From Ferdinandcohnia sp047238305 (GTDB lineage: Bacteria; Bacillota; Bacilli; Bacillales; Bacillaceae_L), in NCBI RefSeq assembly GCF_047238305.1, contig NZ_JBDFMO010000001.1:1178001-1242000 (forward strand): a stretch of DNA of 64,000 nucleotides, given 5' to 3'. The translations under genes and the position numbers were made by a program. Under the pieces are notes generated by a model. That model was given only the letters and a program-made list of their open reading frames with translations, had not been told where the DNA came from and did no database searches. Shown here in pieces: positions 62,348-64,000 of this stretch (its first letter is position 1; each line of letters opens with the position of its first letter).

Positions 62348-63497
62348 AATGAAGATAGGGCTTGATGTTTTTTTAGAAACTAGAGTACAAGAGTTTAAGG
62401 GAAAACGGATTGGACTTGTTACAAATATGACAGGCGTCAATCATCAACTCATTCCTACCATCGATTTATTCTATGAACACCCAGACATTCTAATAACTGC
62501 ATTATACGCACCTGAGCATGGCATTCGTGGAGATGCGAAAGAAGGGGAAAAGGTTGAAACGACAGTAGATCCAGATACGGGGTTACCTGTTTTTAGTTTA
62601 TATGGCGAGAGCCGAAAACCTTCTAAGGAAATGTTAGAGCCTGTTGATGTGGTAGTTTTTGATCTTCAGGATATTGGCTCAAGATATTATACATTCATTT
62701 ACACGATGGCCTATGTGATGGAAGCTTGCGCGGAATACGGAAAAGAATTCGTTGTTTTGGATCGACCTAATCCTGTTTCAGGAGAAAAACTAGAAGGGAA
62801 CTTAGTTGAAAAGGATGTTAGGTCATTTGTAGGTTTATTACCAATTCCGAACAGACATGGTATGACTGTCGGGGAACTAGCTTTATTATTTAAGCATGAA
62901 TTTGGATATGATTGCGAGTTGACAATTGTTCCAATGCAAGGATGGAAAAGAGATATGTATTATGATGAAACAGGTCTTTTTTGGGTGCCGCCTTCTCCGA
63001 ATACAACAAACATTGATATGAACATCTTATATCCAGGTACATGTCTTGTGGAAGGAACAAATTTATCAGAAGGAAGAGGAACGACAAGACCCTTCGAATA
63101 CATTGGTGCTCCATTTATAGATGGGCAAAGGTTAGCAAAGACATTTAACCAAAAAAAGATTTCAGGCGTGTTAGCACGCCCTACATCGTTTATTCCTACT
63201 TATCAAAAACATAAAGACGAAATATGTCGAGGAATACAACTACATGTAGTTGATAGACGAAAATTAAATTCTTTGGAAACGGGAATTTTACTTATAGAGA
63301 CGATAGCTGACATGTATCCACATGATTTTAGCTTCATCAGTAATAATAATGGAAAATACTTTTTTGATTTATTAGCAGGAACGAAAAAATTAAGGGACTA
63401 CATTTTACATGGAACTTCAGTAGATTTCTTGGAGGCTTGTGAAGAGCAAGTGGCTTCTTTCAAAAAACAAAGAGAACCATATCTTTTGTATAAATAG
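62340..63497 (+). CDS. namZ: Exo-beta-N-acetylmuramidase NamZ (DUF1343/GH171) without export signal
   Basis: A 385-residue protein of the NamZ (YbbC, GH171) family, which releases terminal MurNAc from glycan ends. Family blocks are GKRIGLVTNMTGV, LYAPEHGIRGDAKEGE, VVFDLQDIGSRYYTFIYTMAYVMEA, VLDRPNPVSGEKLEGN and WVPPSPNTTNIDMNILYPGTCLVEGTNLSEGRGTTRPFEYIGAP. The B. subtilis enzyme is secreted; this one begins at the catalytic domain and lacks a signal, so it should act inside the cell. It overlaps the YesL-like gene and is followed 12 bp later by a second murQ. Confidence 0.93.
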   Translation: MDKMKIGLDVFLETRVQEFKGKRIGLVTNMTGVNHQLIPTIDLFYEHPDILITALYAPEHGIRGDAKEGEKVETTVDPDTGLPVFSLYGESRKPSKEMLEPVDVVVFDLQDIGSRYYTFIYTMAYVMEACAEYGKEFVVLDRPNPVSGEKLEGNLVEKDVRSFVGLLPIPNRHGMTVGELALLFKHEFGYDCELTIVPMQGWKRDMYYDETGLFWVPPSPNTTNIDMNILYPGTCLVEGTNLSEGRGTTRPFEYIGAPFIDGQRLAKTFNQKKISGVLARPTSFIPTYQKHKDEICRGIQLHVVDRRKLNSLETGILLIETIADMYPHDFSFISNNNGKYFFDLLAGTKKLRDYILHGTSVDFLEACEEQVASFKKQREPYLLYK

Positions 63498-63509
63498 GAT
63501 GGTAAACAT

Positions 63510-64000
63510 ATGACAAACATATCAGCTTTAACAACCGAACTGCGAAATAAAAGTTCTGCAAATATTGATAACATGTCCACTGTGGAAATTTTAAAGACGA
63601 TTAATAATGAGGATAAAACGGTTGCTTACCGTGTAGAAGATGTTCTGCCCGAGATAGAAGAGACTGTAGAAATCGTCTATCAATCTTTAAGCCAAGGTGG
63701 CAGATTGTTTTATATTGGCGCAGGTACGAGTGGGAGAATTGGGATATTAGATGCAGTTGAATGCCCACCAACATATAGTACTCCTCCTGATCTTGTGCAA
63801 GCGATTATTGCTGGTGGAAGTAATGCTTTTATTCAAGCAGTGGAGGGGGCGGAAGACAATATCCATTTAGGTGCTAGGGACTTGGAGGAAAGAAGTCTCA
63901 CAGAAATTGATGTTGTTATCGGAATTGCTGCAAGCGGAAGAACACCATATGTGATTGGAGCGCTTCAATATGCTCAGCAAATTGGTGCGAAGACAGTTAG
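63510..64000 (+). CDS. murQ: N-acetylmuramic acid 6-phosphate etherase (second copy, cut by window end)
   Basis: The first 163 residues of a second MurQ are visible; the frame is still open at the edge. It aligns without gaps to the copy at 55233, with identical blocks such as ALTTE, EILKTIN, EDKTVAY, GILDAVECPPTYSTP, AVEGAED and GIAASGRTPYV. The SIS sugar-phosphate loop GAGTSGRIG is intact. The ATG lies behind AGGATGG and is 12 bp after namZ. Having one MurQ in each importer operon suggests that each unit is a self-contained pathway. Confidence 0.95.
   Translation, partial: MTNISALTTELRNKSSANIDNMSTVEILKTINNEDKTVAYRVEDVLPEIEETVEIVYQSLSQGGRLFYIGAGTSGRIGILDAVECPPTYSTPPDLVQAIIAGGSNAFIQAVEGAEDNIHLGARDLEERSLTEIDVVIGIAASGRTPYVIGALQYAQQIGAKTV

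Overview
The window (64 kb, low GC) reads as chromosome of an endospore-type Bacillaceae bacterium outside the B. subtilis group. Supporting signs are strong AGGAGG ribosome-binding sites with frequent GTG and TTG starts, a SAM-I (S-box) riboswitch, CcpA-type cre sites, a GltC-like regulator, OdhA/OdhB of Bacillus length, and lipoprotein transport proteins. No phage, insertion sequence, CRISPR array, rRNA or tRNA gene was recognised.

Layout. 1-2.1 kb: end of an FtsZ paralogue lacking the usual C-terminal tail, an aldo/keto reductase and a DoxX-type membrane protein. 2.1-7.0 kb: an S-box riboswitch operon with a sulfonate-type ABC importer and an AcsA-like acyl-CoA synthetase. 7.2-16.1 kb: an NRDE/TANGO2 protein, then a cell-wall block made of an ATP-grasp ligase resembling D-aspartate ligases, a divergent MurE paralogue, an AsnB-type amidotransferase, a C39-like secreted protein, an aspartate racemase and a PcsB/M23 hydrolase. 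16.2-24.1 kb: an Fnr-type regulator, odhAB, NADP-dependent gdhA and a divergent GltC-like regulator. 24.4-28 kb: fruR-fruK-fruA. 28-37.7 kb: a PhoD-like phosphatase, an ABC exporter, glnS, a split ThrE exporter, kynA and two GNAT proteins. 37.8-42.9 kb: a sucrose locus scrR-scrA-scrB-scrK with three operators. 43.1-44.5 kb: an M20 dipeptidase.

44.7-64 kb is the most distinctive region. It holds a SpoIID/LytB-type protein, AnmK, an ABC importer without its own ATPase, GH20 and GH3 (NagZ) hexosaminidases, MurQ, a PIG-L-like protein with an altered active site, a second complete ABC importer, a YesL-like membrane protein, NamZ, and a second MurQ cut by the window end. The glycosidases carry no export signal, so the set reads as import of intact amino-sugar fragments of peptidoglycan followed by cytoplasmic degradation to MurNAc-6-P and GlcNAc-6-P. 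Three promoters in the region share one architecture: two half-sites 42 bp apart, the downstream one overlapping the -35, and a cre site further down.

Other structure: three copies of an element ended by GTTCAAAAA/TTTTTGAAC, two unrelated intergenic tandem arrays that both repeat every 20-21 nt, an FNR-type palindrome upstream of a regulator with FNR-type recognition residues, and a Rex/Crp-like palindrome ahead of the DoxX gene.
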